From Mycolicibacterium cosmeticum (lineage in GTDB: Bacteria; Actinomycetota; Actinomycetes; Mycobacteriales; Mycobacteriaceae): a stretch of 64,000 nucleotides of DNA. The notes below the pieces were generated by a model. It was not told the origin of the DNA, ran no database searches, and worked only from the letters and a program-made list of their open reading frames with translations. Shown here piece after piece: positions 1 to 7,740 of this stretch; positions within the stretch are counted from its first letter, which is position 1, and each line of letters starts with the position of its first letter. The stretch lies in NCBI GenBank assembly GCA_016197365.1, contig JACPVS010000021.1, positions 62,001-126,000 on the forward strand, in the 5' to 3' direction. The position numbers were made by a program, and so were the translations under genes.

Positions 1-364
1 GGAACGCGTGCAGGCCGCGCAGGTTCTCGGTGCCGCCCTGCGCGAGGTAGATGTGCGCCTGCACCGCCACCCCGGCGGGCACGGTCGAATGGCGCATCAA
101 CTCGCCGTCCGGGGTCTGCTCCCCGGACAACACGATGGTGGGGACGCCACTGGAGATGACCGCGTCGATGCCGCGCTGCCAACTGCGATACCCGCCGAGG
201 ATGCGCACGATGGCGATGTCCACACCTTCGAGCAGTGCGGCGATCTCGCTGCCGAGTTCGTCGTCGAGCAGCCGCGATGGGTTGGCCCATCGATAATCCG
301 CGCCGGAGGCGCGGGCGGTGATCAGGTCGGTGTCGGACGTGGACAGCAGCAGTACAGACGGCAC
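1..364 (-). CDS. cobN: Cobaltochelatase large subunit CobN, 5' end only
   Basis: The reverse strand reads into the left edge as a protein starting M(GTG)PSVLLLSTSDTDL and containing WANPSRLLDDEL, VRILGGYR and a GEQTPDGEL segment. This matches the N-terminus of mycobacterial CobN, which inserts cobalt into hydrogenobyrinic acid a,c-diamide in the aerobic B12 pathway. About 121 of the roughly 1,200 residues are visible; the rest lies outside the window. The GTG start is placed where the conserved N-terminus begins. A 35-codon ORF ends 43 bases upstream on the same strand and may share its promoter. The family call is strong; the exact start is moderate. Confidence 0.9.
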   Translation of the reverse strand, partial: MPSVLLLSTSDTDLITARASGADYRWANPSRLLDDELGSEIAALLEGVDIAIVRILGGYRSWQRGIDAVISSGVPTIVLSGEQTPDGELMRHSTVPAGVAVQAHIYLAQGGTENLRGLHAF

Positions 365-407
365 CGTCTATTCGTACCGCACCACCTGCGGCGTCCGGTC
401 GGCGCCG

Positions 408-515
408 TCAGCGCTCGGAGCGGCTCCAGCGGCCGTACCAGGAATCCTGATAGGGCGCCGCGAGGGCACCGAATACGAGGGCGACACCGATTCCGATGGC
501 GATGAGTGAAACCAT
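408..515 (-). CDS. 35-residue single-TM peptide upstream of cobN
   Basis: A 36-codon ATG ORF preceded by a strong ribosome site (AAAGGAGTG, 4-5 bases before ATG). Residues 3-20 are a hydrophobic glycine/alanine-rich helix (SLIAIGIGVALVFGALAA), followed by a polar tail rich in Trp, Tyr and Arg (YQDSWYGRWSRSER). That suggests one inner-membrane helix with a positively charged end. It lies 43 bases before cobN on the same strand, so cotranscription is likely. It resembles no family I can name; it could act as a membrane partner or regulator of cobalt uptake or chelation, but this is inference from position only. Confidence 0.6.
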   Translation of the reverse strand: MVSLIAIGIGVALVFGALAAPYQDSWYGRWSRSER

Positions 516-601
516 TGGTCACTCCTTTCTTCGTGCTGAAATCTACGTCCCCGAACCGGCGGTACCGGCATTCTGTGCCGGACGAGACAGCCACCGGTAC
601 A

Positions 602-617
602 CGTGACCCAGATCACT
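602..617. promoter_or_regulatory. CRP-like palindrome in divergent promoter region
   Basis: The sequence GTGA-cccaga-TCAC (603-616) is a perfect GTGA-N6-TCAC dyad, the core of the site used by CRP-family regulators including mycobacterial Crp (consensus TGTGA-N6-TCACA); the outermost bases do not match. It lies in the 213-base region between the 35-residue peptide/cobN unit on minus and the dioxygenase on plus, so it could act on either. Nothing else gene-like was seen in 516-728. Confidence 0.45.
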
Positions 618-728
618 GTCACCCGTAAGTAGGGGGCACTGAGCTGCCGTTTCGGAAGAACCGCCGACATTCTGATCGGGCCTAGCCAAACCATTTACGT
701 GTCACGCGGTAACTGGCGCAATAGATAT

Positions 729-1658
729 ATGAGCCCTCGCAATTCGATCAGCGTCACGAAACTCGGTGCGAATATCGGCGCACGGATCGACGGCGTACGA
801 CTGTCCCCCGATCTGGACCGCGCCACCGTCGAGGCCATCAACGACGCGCTGCTGACGCACAAGGTGATCTTCTTCGGTGACCAGGATCATCTCGACGACG
901 CCGGCCAGCTCGCCTTCGCGGGGCTGCTCGGCACCCCTACCGGCGCGCACCCCACGGTGACCTCGCGTGGGGCGCACATCCTGCCGATCGACTCCCGCTA
1001 CGACAAGGCCAACAGCTGGCACACCGACGTCACCTTCGTCGACCGCATTCCGAAGGCGTCGCTGCTGCGGGCGGTCGCCCTGCCCGAGTACGGCGGCACG
1101 ACGGTCTGGGCCAACACCCAGGCCGCCTACGAGCAGCTGCCGACCCCCCTGCGGGCCCTGGTCGACAACCTCTGGGCCGTGCACACCAATCAGTACGACT
1201 ACGCCTCGGATGCCGCGGCCGAGTTGGACAAGCTGTCCGCCAACACCCGCGAGTACCGCGAAGAGTTCGTCTCCGAGTATTTCGAGACCGAGCATCCGGT
1301 GGTGCGGGTGCACCCAGAGACCGGTGAGCGGGTCCTGCTGCTCGGGCACTTCATCAAGCGCTTCGTCGGGTTGGGTACCACCGAGTCGGCGACCTTGTTC
1401 AATCTGCTCCAGGCGCGAGTCACCAAGCTGGAGAACACCGTTCGATGGAGCTGGTCGCCGGGTGACCTGGCCGTCTGGGACAACCGGGCCACCCAGCACT
1501 ACGCCGTGGCCGATTACGACGATCAGTTCCGCTACTTGAGCCGGGTGACGTTGGCCGGCGACATCCCGGTCGATGTGCACGGCCGCTCCAGCAGGGCGGT
1601 GGCCGGCGACGCGTCGCAGTACTCGGAGGTGGTCACCCCCGTGCGACTGGCCAGCTGA
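729..1658 (+). CDS. TauD/TfdA-family Fe(II)/2-oxoglutarate dioxygenase (Rv3406-like alkyl sulfatase)
   Basis: A 309-residue protein of the taurine/2,4-D dioxygenase fold. The iron ligands are visible as WHTD (His98, Asp100) and the distal His257 in NRATQHYAV, with the 2-oxoglutarate-binding arginine downstream in FRYLSR. It is close in sequence to mycobacterial Rv3406, an oxygen-dependent type II sulfatase that cleaves alkyl sulfates, so a role in sulfur scavenging is likely. The ATG at 729 is chosen because family similarity (SVTKLGANIGARIDGVRL) starts just after it; an upstream GTG at 699 adds ten unsupported residues. It stands alone, followed on the other strand by a small ORF that ends two bases away. 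Confidence 0.88.
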   Translation: MSPRNSISVTKLGANIGARIDGVRLSPDLDRATVEAINDALLTHKVIFFGDQDHLDDAGQLAFAGLLGTPTGAHPTVTSRGAHILPIDSRYDKANSWHTDVTFVDRIPKASLLRAVALPEYGGTTVWANTQAAYEQLPTPLRALVDNLWAVHTNQYDYASDAAAELDKLSANTREYREEFVSEYFETEHPVVRVHPETGERVLLLGHFIKRFVGLGTTESATLFNLLQARVTKLENTVRWSWSPGDLAVWDNRATQHYAVADYDDQFRYLSRVTLAGDIPVDVHGRSSRAVAGDASQYSEVVTPVRLAS

Positions 1659-1659
1659 G

Positions 1660-1833
1660 CTACAGCCGGCCCATCTCGCGGGACATCGCCGCGTCTTCGA
1701 TGAACTCGTAGCGCTTGCACTCGTGGTGTTCGTGCGGTTGCAGCGCGGTGTGGAACTTCGCTCCCGCTGCATGCGCGGCATCGCTGAAGCGGTGCAGGTC
1801 GGGATGGGGTACGTGGATGGTCAAACTGGTCAT
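1660..1833 (-). CDS. 57-residue histidine-rich protein, unknown
   Basis: The ORF starts MTSLTIHVPHPDLHRF and has a GGGAAG ribosome site about eight bases upstream. It has nine histidines in 57 residues, including the HEHHECKRYEF cluster, which looks metal-binding. A longer frame to 1893 would start at GTG, but the internal ATG has the better ribosome site. It runs divergently from cobG and shares a 141-base intergenic region that carries a long inverted repeat, so coregulation with cobalamin synthesis is possible. I do not recognise a family. The fit between the dioxygenase stop and this ORF's stop supports it being a real gene, with moderate confidence. Confidence 0.55.
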   Translation of the reverse strand: MTSLTIHVPHPDLHRFSDAAHAAGAKFHTALQPHEHHECKRYEFIEDAAMSREMGRL

Positions 1834-1895
1834 GTCGATCACTTCCCGTGTTTCTTCGCCCAGATGGCGGGCATGGTCCAAAGCTAGAAGCACGG

Positions 1896-1925
1896 GAGTA
1901 CCGACGATTGCGTAGATCGGTACTC
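1896..1925. promoter_or_regulatory. Inverted repeat (9-bp arms) between His-rich ORF and cobG
   Basis: GAGTACCGA (1896-1904) and its exact reverse complement TCGGTACTC (1917-1925) are separated by 12 bases. The repeat lies in the divergent intergenic region 1834-1974, 50 bases before cobG. Centre-to-centre spacing of about two helical turns fits a dimeric repressor or activator. The regulator is not identifiable from this window. Confidence 0.45.
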
Positions 1926-1974
1926 GTTTCGTGGCCGGATGCCGGTGCCGCTACGCAGGTCGTACGGTAGGGAG

Positions 1975-3081
1975 ATGGCCCGTGACCGCGACGACGACGC
2001 GTGCCCCGGCGCGCTCGCCGTGCACCAGGCCGCCGACGGCGCACTGGTCCGGATTCGCCTGGCCGGTGGCGTGATCACGGCGGCGCAACTCACCGCGCTC
2101 GCCCATACCGCGGAGCAGTTCGGTTCGCCCGCAATGGAACTCACCTCGCGCGGCAACATCCAGATCAGGGCCATCACCGACACCGCCGCGGTGGCCGACG
2201 CAGTTGCCGCAGCCGGCCTGTTGCCGTCGCCCACCCACGAGCGGGTGCGCAACATCCTCGCCTCACCGTTGGCCGGCCGCAGCGGCGGGAACTTCGATAT
2301 CCGGCCGCTGGTGCGCGAACTCGACGGGGCACTGTGCGCCGCGCCAGAGCTGGCACGGCTGCCCGGTCGGTTCCTGTTCGCCCTCGATGACGGCAGTGGT
2401 GATGTGGCCGGGCTGCTGCGGCCCGACGTCGGGGTGCACGCGGTCGGCCCGGACACCTTCGCCGTGATCCTGGCGGGCCGCGACAGCGGCGTGCGGATCC
2501 CGGCCGACGCGGTGGTCCCCACCCTGCTCTCGGTCGCGCACCGGTTCGTCGAGATCAGGGGCACCGCATGGCGGGTCTCGGAACTGGCCGATGCGTCCGT
2601 GCTGCTCGACGGCGCGCACGCGGGTCCGCCTTATCCCGCCGTCTCGCAACCGCCGGTGGGCTGGATCGCCCAAGACGACGGCAAGGTCAGCCTCGGTGCC
2701 GTCGTGCCGCTCGGTGTGCTGCAGGCCCGGGTCGCCGAATTCCTGGCCGCCGTCGACGCGCCGCTGCTCATCACCCCCTGGCGCTCGGTGCTCGTCTGCG
2801 ATCTCGACGAAGGCGTCGCCGACACGGCATTGCGGGTGTTGGCCCCGCTGGGCCTCGTGTTCGACGAGACGTCGCCCTGGCTGAGCGTGAGTGCCTGCAC
2901 GGGTAGCCCCGGGTGTGACAAATCTCTCTCCGACGTGCGCGCAGACGCGGAAGCGGCGCTCGACGACGGTCCCGCGGGGGTGCACCGTCATTTCGTTGGC
3001 TGCCCACGGGCCTGCGGAACCCCCTCGGGAGCCGAGGTGCTGATCGCCACCGGGCACGGCTACCAGGGCCGTCACCCGTAG
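1975..3081 (+). CDS. cobG: Precorrin-3B synthase CobG
   Basis: A 368-residue member of the sulfite/nitrite reductase-like family that uses O2 to make precorrin-3B, the ring-contraction-ready intermediate of the aerobic B12 pathway. The ferredoxin-like half-domains are present, and the 4Fe-4S ligands are near the C-terminus: Cys308 and Cys314 (CTGSPGC) and Cys343 and Cys347 (CPRAC). The ATG at 1975 follows a GTAGGGAG ribosome site; an upstream in-frame ATG at 1939 is rejected because the added residues are not conserved. It is the first gene of a cobG-cobH-cobIJ operon. It is somewhat shorter than the proteobacterial enzyme, as is usual in mycobacteria. Confidence 0.92.
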   Translation: MARDRDDDACPGALAVHQAADGALVRIRLAGGVITAAQLTALAHTAEQFGSPAMELTSRGNIQIRAITDTAAVADAVAAAGLLPSPTHERVRNILASPLAGRSGGNFDIRPLVRELDGALCAAPELARLPGRFLFALDDGSGDVAGLLRPDVGVHAVGPDTFAVILAGRDSGVRIPADAVVPTLLSVAHRFVEIRGTAWRVSELADASVLLDGAHAGPPYPAVSQPPVGWIAQDDGKVSLGAVVPLGVLQARVAEFLAAVDAPLLITPWRSVLVCDLDEGVADTALRVLAPLGLVFDETSPWLSVSACTGSPGCDKSLSDVRADAEAALDDGPAGVHRHFVGCPRACGTPSGAEVLIATGHGYQGRHP

Positions 3082-3090
3082 GGTGATCCC

Positions 3091-3717
3091 GTGCTCGACT
3101 ACGTCCGCGACGCCGCGGAGATCTACCGGCAATCGTTCGCGACCATCCGTGCCGAAGCTGATCTGACCCGCTTCCCCGATGACGTGTCACGCGTCGTGGT
3201 GCGGCTCATCCACACCTGTGGGCAGACCGATCTCGGCGAGCACGTCGCGTTCAGCGCCGACGTCGTCGCCCGCGCGCACGCCGCCCTGGCCGCCGGCGCT
3301 CCGATCTTGTGCGACTCATCGATGGTGGCCGCCGGCATCACCCGCTCCCGGTTGCCCGCCGACAACGAGGTGGTGTCCCTGGTCGCCGACCCTCGAGCCC
3401 CCGAACTGGCGGCCACCTTGGGGAGCACCCGGTCGGCGGCCGCCGTCGATCTATGGGCCGACCGCCTCGAAGGTGCGGTGCTGGCGATCGGCAATGCGCC
3501 GACGGCGCTGTTCCGCCTGCTCGAGCTGATCGATGAGGGTGCGCCGGTACCCGCCGCAGTCCTGGGCGGCCCGGTCGGTTTCGTGGGCTCTGCGCAGTCC
3601 AAGGACGAACTGATCGCCCGGCCGCGCGGAATGTCCTATCTGGTGGTGACCGGCCGGCGTGGTGGCAGCGCGATGGCGGCCGCCGCGGTGAATGCGATTG
3701 CGAGTGAGCAGGAATGA
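3091..3717 (+). CDS. cobH: Precorrin-8X methylmutase CobH
   Basis: A 208-residue protein with family hallmarks: the N-terminal DAAEIYRQSFATIR helix, the catalytic histidine in RLIHTCGQTD (His41), the CDSSMVAAGI segment and the PVGFVGSAQSKDEL loop. It moves a methyl from C11 to C12 to form hydrogenobyrinic acid. GTG start nine bases after the cobG stop. Its 3' end overlaps cobIJ by four bases (ATGA), so the two are translationally coupled. Confidence 0.95.
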   Translation: MLDYVRDAAEIYRQSFATIRAEADLTRFPDDVSRVVVRLIHTCGQTDLGEHVAFSADVVARAHAALAAGAPILCDSSMVAAGITRSRLPADNEVVSLVADPRAPELAATLGSTRSAAAVDLWADRLEGAVLAIGNAPTALFRLLELIDEGAPVPAAVLGGPVGFVGSAQSKDELIARPRGMSYLVVTGRRGGSAMAAAAVNAIASEQE

Positions 3718-5171
3718 CCAAAGGCACTCTCTATGGTGTCGGCCTGGGCCCGGGCGATCCGGAGCTCGTCACCGTCAAGGCGGCGCGGCTGATCGGTGCG
3801 GCCGACGTGGTGGCGTATCACAGCGCCCGGCACGGTCGCAGCATCGCGCGCCGGATCGCCGAGCCGTACCTGCGTGACGGTCAGCTCGAGGAGCACCTGG
3901 TGTATCCGGTGACCACCGAGACCACCGAGCACCCCGGCGGCTATGCCGGTGCGATGGAGGACTTCTACGCCGAGGCGGCCGACCGGATCGCGGTTCACCT
4001 GGACGCGGGACGCAACGTCGCGCTGCTGGCCGAGGGCGACCCGCTGTTCTACAGCTCGTACATGCACATGCACACCCGGCTGACCCAGCGGTTCGACGCC
4101 GTCATCGTGCCGGGGGTGACCTCGGTCAGCGCGGCGTCGGCCGCGACCGGCATTCCGCTGGTCCAGGGTGACGAAGTGCTCACCATTCTGCCGGGCACGT
4201 TGCCCGCCGCGGAGCTCACCCGCCGGCTCGCCGATACCGACGCCGCCGTCATCATGAAGCTGGGAAAGTCGTATCCCGAAGTGCGGGAAGCACTTTCAGC
4301 TACCCATCGGCTGGACCGAGCGTTTTATGTGGAGCGTGCCAGCACCGATCAGCAGCGCGTGCTGCGTGCGGGCGACGTCGACGAGGCGTCGGTTCCCTAT
4401 TTCTCGATCGTCATGTTGCCCGGTGAGGCCGCCCAGCCACGACCGGGCGGCAGCGTCGCGGTGGTCGGGCTCGGGCCCGGTGACCTCGACTGGATCACGC
4501 CGCAGACGCGCAGGGAGCTGGCCGGCGCCACCGACCTGATCGGTTACTTTCCCTACCTGGATCGAGTCGGCGTGCGTACCGGCCAGACCCGCCATCCCAG
4601 CGACAACACCGACGAGCCGGCGCGGGCCCGGTTGGCCTGCGAGCTGGCCCAGCAGGGCCGCGCGGTGGTGGTGGTCTCGTCCGGCGATCCCGGGGTGTTC
4701 GCCATGGCGACCGCCGTGCTCGAGGAAGCCAAGGCCTGGCCGGATGTCCCGGTGCGGGTGATTCCGGCGATGACCGCGGCCCAGGCGGTGGCCAGCCGGG
4801 TCGGGGCCCCGCTGGGGCATGACTACGCGGTCATCTCGCTGTCGGACCGGCTCAAGCCGTGGGAGATCATCGCCAAGCGGATCAGTGCCGCGGCCGCGGC
4901 CGATATGGCGATCGCCGTGTACAACCCGGCCTCCAAGACTCGCACCTGGCAGGTCGGCGCGATGAAAGAGCTGCTGCTGGCCCATCGCGATCCCGCCACC
5001 CCCGTGGTCATCGGCCGCGACGTGGCAGGACCCCGGGAGAACGTCCGCGTCGTGGCGTTGGGCGAGCTGAATCCGGCCGAGGTGGACATGCGGTGCATGT
5101 TGATCATCGGCTCGTCGCAGACGCAGTGGCACGGCGATACCGTGTTCACCCCCAGGTCCTACCCGGGCTGA
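3714..5171 (+). CDS. cobIJ: Fused precorrin-2 C20- / precorrin-3B C17-methyltransferase CobIJ
   Basis: A 485-residue natural fusion. Residues 1-240 are CobI (YGVGLGPGDPELVTVKAARL, LLAEGDPLFYSS), methylating C20. Residues about 245-485 are CobJ (VAVVGLGPGDLDWITPQTR, VVVVSSGDPGVFAMA), which methylates C17 with ring contraction after CobG. Both halves keep the glycine-rich SAM-binding loops. The fusion is the normal mycobacterial arrangement. It ends the operon and is followed by an independent promoter. Confidence 0.95.
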   Translation: MTKGTLYGVGLGPGDPELVTVKAARLIGAADVVAYHSARHGRSIARRIAEPYLRDGQLEEHLVYPVTTETTEHPGGYAGAMEDFYAEAADRIAVHLDAGRNVALLAEGDPLFYSSYMHMHTRLTQRFDAVIVPGVTSVSAASAATGIPLVQGDEVLTILPGTLPAAELTRRLADTDAAVIMKLGKSYPEVREALSATHRLDRAFYVERASTDQQRVLRAGDVDEASVPYFSIVMLPGEAAQPRPGGSVAVVGLGPGDLDWITPQTRRELAGATDLIGYFPYLDRVGVRTGQTRHPSDNTDEPARARLACELAQQGRAVVVVSSGDPGVFAMATAVLEEAKAWPDVPVRVIPAMTAAQAVASRVGAPLGHDYAVISLSDRLKPWEIIAKRISAAAAADMAIAVYNPASKTRTWQVGAMKELLLAHRDPATPVVIGRDVAGPRENVRVVALGELNPAEVDMRCMLIIGSSQTQWHGDTVFTPRSYPG

Positions 5172-5175
5172 CACT

Positions 5176-5216
5176 TGTCGACGATCGTTGACATGCGTCA
5201 GTAGCGGGTTTACTGT
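5176..5216 (+). promoter_or_regulatory. Sigma-A-type promoter with overlapping palindromic operator
   Basis: A -35 TTGACA (5188-5193) and a -10 TACTGT (5211-5216) are separated by exactly 17 bases. The -10 ends six bases before the GTG at 5223, so the transcript should be leaderless. An 18-base near-perfect palindrome TGTCGACGATCGTTGACA (5176-5193, one mismatched pair) covers the -35, the position expected for a TetR-type repressor. Confidence 0.7.
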
Positions 5217-5222
5217 CCGCTC

Positions 5223-6263
5223 GTGATCCCGCGTAATCCCGATGATGTGACGGCGGACTGGTTGAGCGGTGTCCTGGGCGCCGAGGTCCACACCATCGAT
5301 GTGCTGCCCATCGGCACCGGCCAGACCGGCGCGACCTACCGACTGTCGGTCGGCTACGCCGAGGACGCCGGGCATCCCGGCAGCTTCGCGATCAAACTGC
5401 CGTCCCAGGACGACACCGTGCGAGACCGGGTCGCCATCGGCTACCGGTCCGAACACGCCTTCTACAACGACATCGCCGACCTCGTCTCGGTGCCGGTCCC
5501 GCACAGCTACTACTGCGAGATCGAGGACGAGGGCGCCGAATTCGCGCTGCTGCTGGCCGATTTGGCCCCCGCCGAACAGGGCGACCAGATCGCCGGCTGT
5601 TCGGCCGGTGACGCCCTGCTCGGTGCTCGTGCACTGGCCGGCCTGCACGCACCGAGTTGGTGCGATCCGAAGTGGACCGACTTCCCCGGCATCGCGATGC
5701 CGCGACCTGACGCCGACATGGCTTCCGGGATGGGCGACGTGGCGAAGATGGCCTGCGGGATCACCCTGGAGAAACTCGGCGACCGGATGACCGCGGCCGA
5801 TCGCGAGACACTGGAAGCGTCACTGTCGGTCATCACGCCGTGGCTGCTGTCCGAACCCGACCGATTCGCGCTGCTGCACGGCGACTACCGGCTGGACAAC
5901 ATGCTCTTCGACCCGGGCCACACCGAGATCACCATCGTGGACTGGCAGACGCTGGGGTCCGGTCTGCCGGCGCGGGACCTGTCCTATTTCACCGCGACCA
6001 GCATGGATTCGGAGATCCGCGCACAGGCCGAGGGCGAACTCGTCGACGCCTACCACGCGCAGCTGCTGGCGCTGGGGGTCACCGGCTACGACCGCGAAAC
6101 CTGTTGGCGGGACTATCGTCTCGGCATGCTGCAGGCCCCGCTCATCATCGCGTTCGGCACCGCGTTCGCCAGCTCGACCGATCGCGGCGACGACATGATG
6201 CTTGCCATGGCGAAACGCTCCTGCGCGGCGATCCGTGAGTTGGACACACTCGCCCTGATCTAG
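5223..6263 (+). CDS. Aminoglycoside-phosphotransferase-fold kinase-like protein
   Basis: A 346-residue protein of the APH/choline-kinase/ecdysteroid-kinase-like fold. The catalytic loop is LLHGDYRLDNMLF (HGD-x4-N) and the metal-binding aspartate is in TIVDWQTLGSG; an N-terminal SFAIKLP segment carries the likely ATP-contacting lysine. The substrate is unknown. Mycobacteria have several such proteins near acyl-CoA dehydrogenases, but here the neighbours are cobalamin genes. The GTG start sits six bases after a strong -10 box, so it is probably leaderless. Its last four bases overlap the convergent cobK stop. Confidence 0.8.
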   Translation: MIPRNPDDVTADWLSGVLGAEVHTIDVLPIGTGQTGATYRLSVGYAEDAGHPGSFAIKLPSQDDTVRDRVAIGYRSEHAFYNDIADLVSVPVPHSYYCEIEDEGAEFALLLADLAPAEQGDQIAGCSAGDALLGARALAGLHAPSWCDPKWTDFPGIAMPRPDADMASGMGDVAKMACGITLEKLGDRMTAADRETLEASLSVITPWLLSEPDRFALLHGDYRLDNMLFDPGHTEITIVDWQTLGSGLPARDLSYFTATSMDSEIRAQAEGELVDAYHAQLLALGVTGYDRETCWRDYRLGMLQAPLIIAFGTAFASSTDRGDDMMLAMAKRSCAAIRELDTLALI

Positions 6264-6985
6264 CCCAGCCCAGCCAACCAGTCCACCGCCGCCTCGACGG
6301 TGTCCACCGTGCGTACCCCGGCGGGCAATGGCGGGCGGTCCACCATGATGATCGGGATGCTCGCGGCTTCGGCCGCCCGGATCTTCGCCTCCGTCATCGC
6401 GCCGCCGCTGTTCTTGGTGACCAGCGCGTCGATCTCATATTCGCGCATCAGCTTCAGTTCGCCCTCGTACTCGTAGGGTCCGCGCGACAACAGCAGCTGA
6501 TGGTTGACCGGCAGTGTGTCCGGTTCAGGTGCGGTGACCGCGCGGATCAGGTACCACGCGTCGGCGTTCCGGAACGCCGCGGTGCCGGACCGCCCGGTGG
6601 TCAGGAAGACTCGCGAGAAGTTGTGCTCGGCAACGGTCTTGGCCGCCTGGGTGTCGGATCCCACCACGATCGCGTGCCCGGTGGGCCACGCCGGGCGTGC
6701 CAGCACCAGATGGGGCCGGCCAGTCTCGGCGCAGGCCTGTGCGGCGTGGGCGGTGATGGTCGCCGCGAACGGGTGGGTGGCGTCGACCACGGCGTCGACC
6801 GGGTGTTCCTGCAGCCAACGGCTCAGTCCGCTCACCCCGCCGAATCCGCCGATCCGCACCTCACCCACCGGTAGCGCCGGATCGGGCACCCGGCCGGCCA
6901 GTGAGCTGATCACCTGCACGCCGGGGTGCAGCGCCGCGGCCAGGGCGCGCGCCTCGCCGGTGCCGCCCAGGATGAGGACGCGCAT
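6260..6985 (-). CDS. cobK: Precorrin-6A reductase CobK
   Basis: A 241-residue protein starting MRVLILGGTGEARALAAAL, the NADPH-binding motif of CobK/CbiJ, with the conserved DATHPFA motif (VVDATHPFAATITAHA) and the VTKNSGG segment (ALVTKNSGGAMTEAKI) near the C-terminus. It reduces precorrin-6A to dihydroprecorrin-6. It is the last gene of the SDR-cobL-cobM-cobK operon, and its start codon meets the cobM stop by one base. Confidence 0.94.
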   Translation of the reverse strand: MRVLILGGTGEARALAAALHPGVQVISSLAGRVPDPALPVGEVRIGGFGGVSGLSRWLQEHPVDAVVDATHPFAATITAHAAQACAETGRPHLVLARPAWPTGHAIVVGSDTQAAKTVAEHNFSRVFLTTGRSGTAAFRNADAWYLIRAVTAPEPDTLPVNHQLLLSRGPYEYEGELKLMREYEIDALVTKNSGGAMTEAKIRAAEAASIPIIMVDRPPLPAGVRTVDTVEAAVDWLAGLG

Positions 6986-7740
6986 TAGTGCCTGCTCCCG
7001 CGGCGCCGGCCCGACGAGTACAGATAGCTATCGGAGAAACCTTCGGCGGCCAGCACATCGCCGACGATGATCACCGCGGTCTTGGTGATGCCCGCCTCCA
7101 TCATCTGGCCGGCCACCTCGCCGAGCGTGCTGCGGAGTACCTGTTGGGTCGGCCAGCTCGCGTATGCCACGACGGCACAGGGTGTTTCGGCGGTGTAACC
7201 GCCCGCGGTCAGGTCGGTGACGACGGAGTCGATCTGCGCCGCGGCCAGATGCAGCACCAGCGTGGCGCCCGGTGCGGAAAGCGAACGCAAATCCTCCCCC
7301 GGCGGCATCGCCGTGGACAGCGTCGACACCCGGGTCAGGGTGACCGTCTGGGCGACCCCCGGCACCGTCAGCTCCCGCCCCAGCGCGGCCGCCGCCGCGG
7401 CGAAGCTGGGCACCCCTGGCACGACCTCGTAGCTGACACCATGGGCGTCGAGGTGACGGCACTGTTCGGCCAGTGCGCTGTAGATCGACGGATCCCCGGA
7501 ATGTAGCCGCGCCACGTCCAGACCGGCCCGGTCGGCGGCCACCAGTTCGTCGATGATCTGGGCCAGCGTCAGCGGTCCGGTGTCGATGACACGGGCGTCC
7601 GGCGGGCACAGCGCCAACAGATCCTCGGGCATGATCGAACCCGCGTACAGGCATACCGGGCAGCGCTGCAACAGCTTCTGCCCACGCACGGTGATGAGGT
7701 CTGCCGCCCCCGGTCCGGCGCCGATGAAGTAGACCGTCAC
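6985..7740 (-). CDS. cobM: Precorrin-4 C11-methyltransferase CobM
   Basis: A 251-residue SAM-dependent tetrapyrrole methylase: TVYFIGAGPGAADLITVRG, LHSGDPSIYSALAEQ, VVPGVPSFAAAAAALG and ITKTAVIIVGDVL are all present. It methylates C11 of precorrin-4. The GTG at 7740 is preferred over a start at 7758 because it gives a GTGA overlap with the cobL stop, the arrangement used across this operon. Confidence 0.94.
   Translation of the reverse strand: MTVYFIGAGPGAADLITVRGQKLLQRCPVCLYAGSIMPEDLLALCPPDARVIDTGPLTLAQIIDELVAADRAGLDVARLHSGDPSIYSALAEQCRHLDAHGVSYEVVPGVPSFAAAAAALGRELTVPGVAQTVTLTRVSTLSTAMPPGEDLRSLSAPGATLVLHLAAAQIDSVVTDLTAGGYTAETPCAVVAYASWPTQQVLRSTLGEVAGQMMEAGITKTAVIIVGDVLAAEGFSDSYLYSSGRRRGSRH

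Noticed and set aside
1834..1974. Cobalamin riboswitch before cobG
   Set aside because: No B12-box-like sequence, and the region is only 141 bases; the long inverted repeat is better read as a protein operator.
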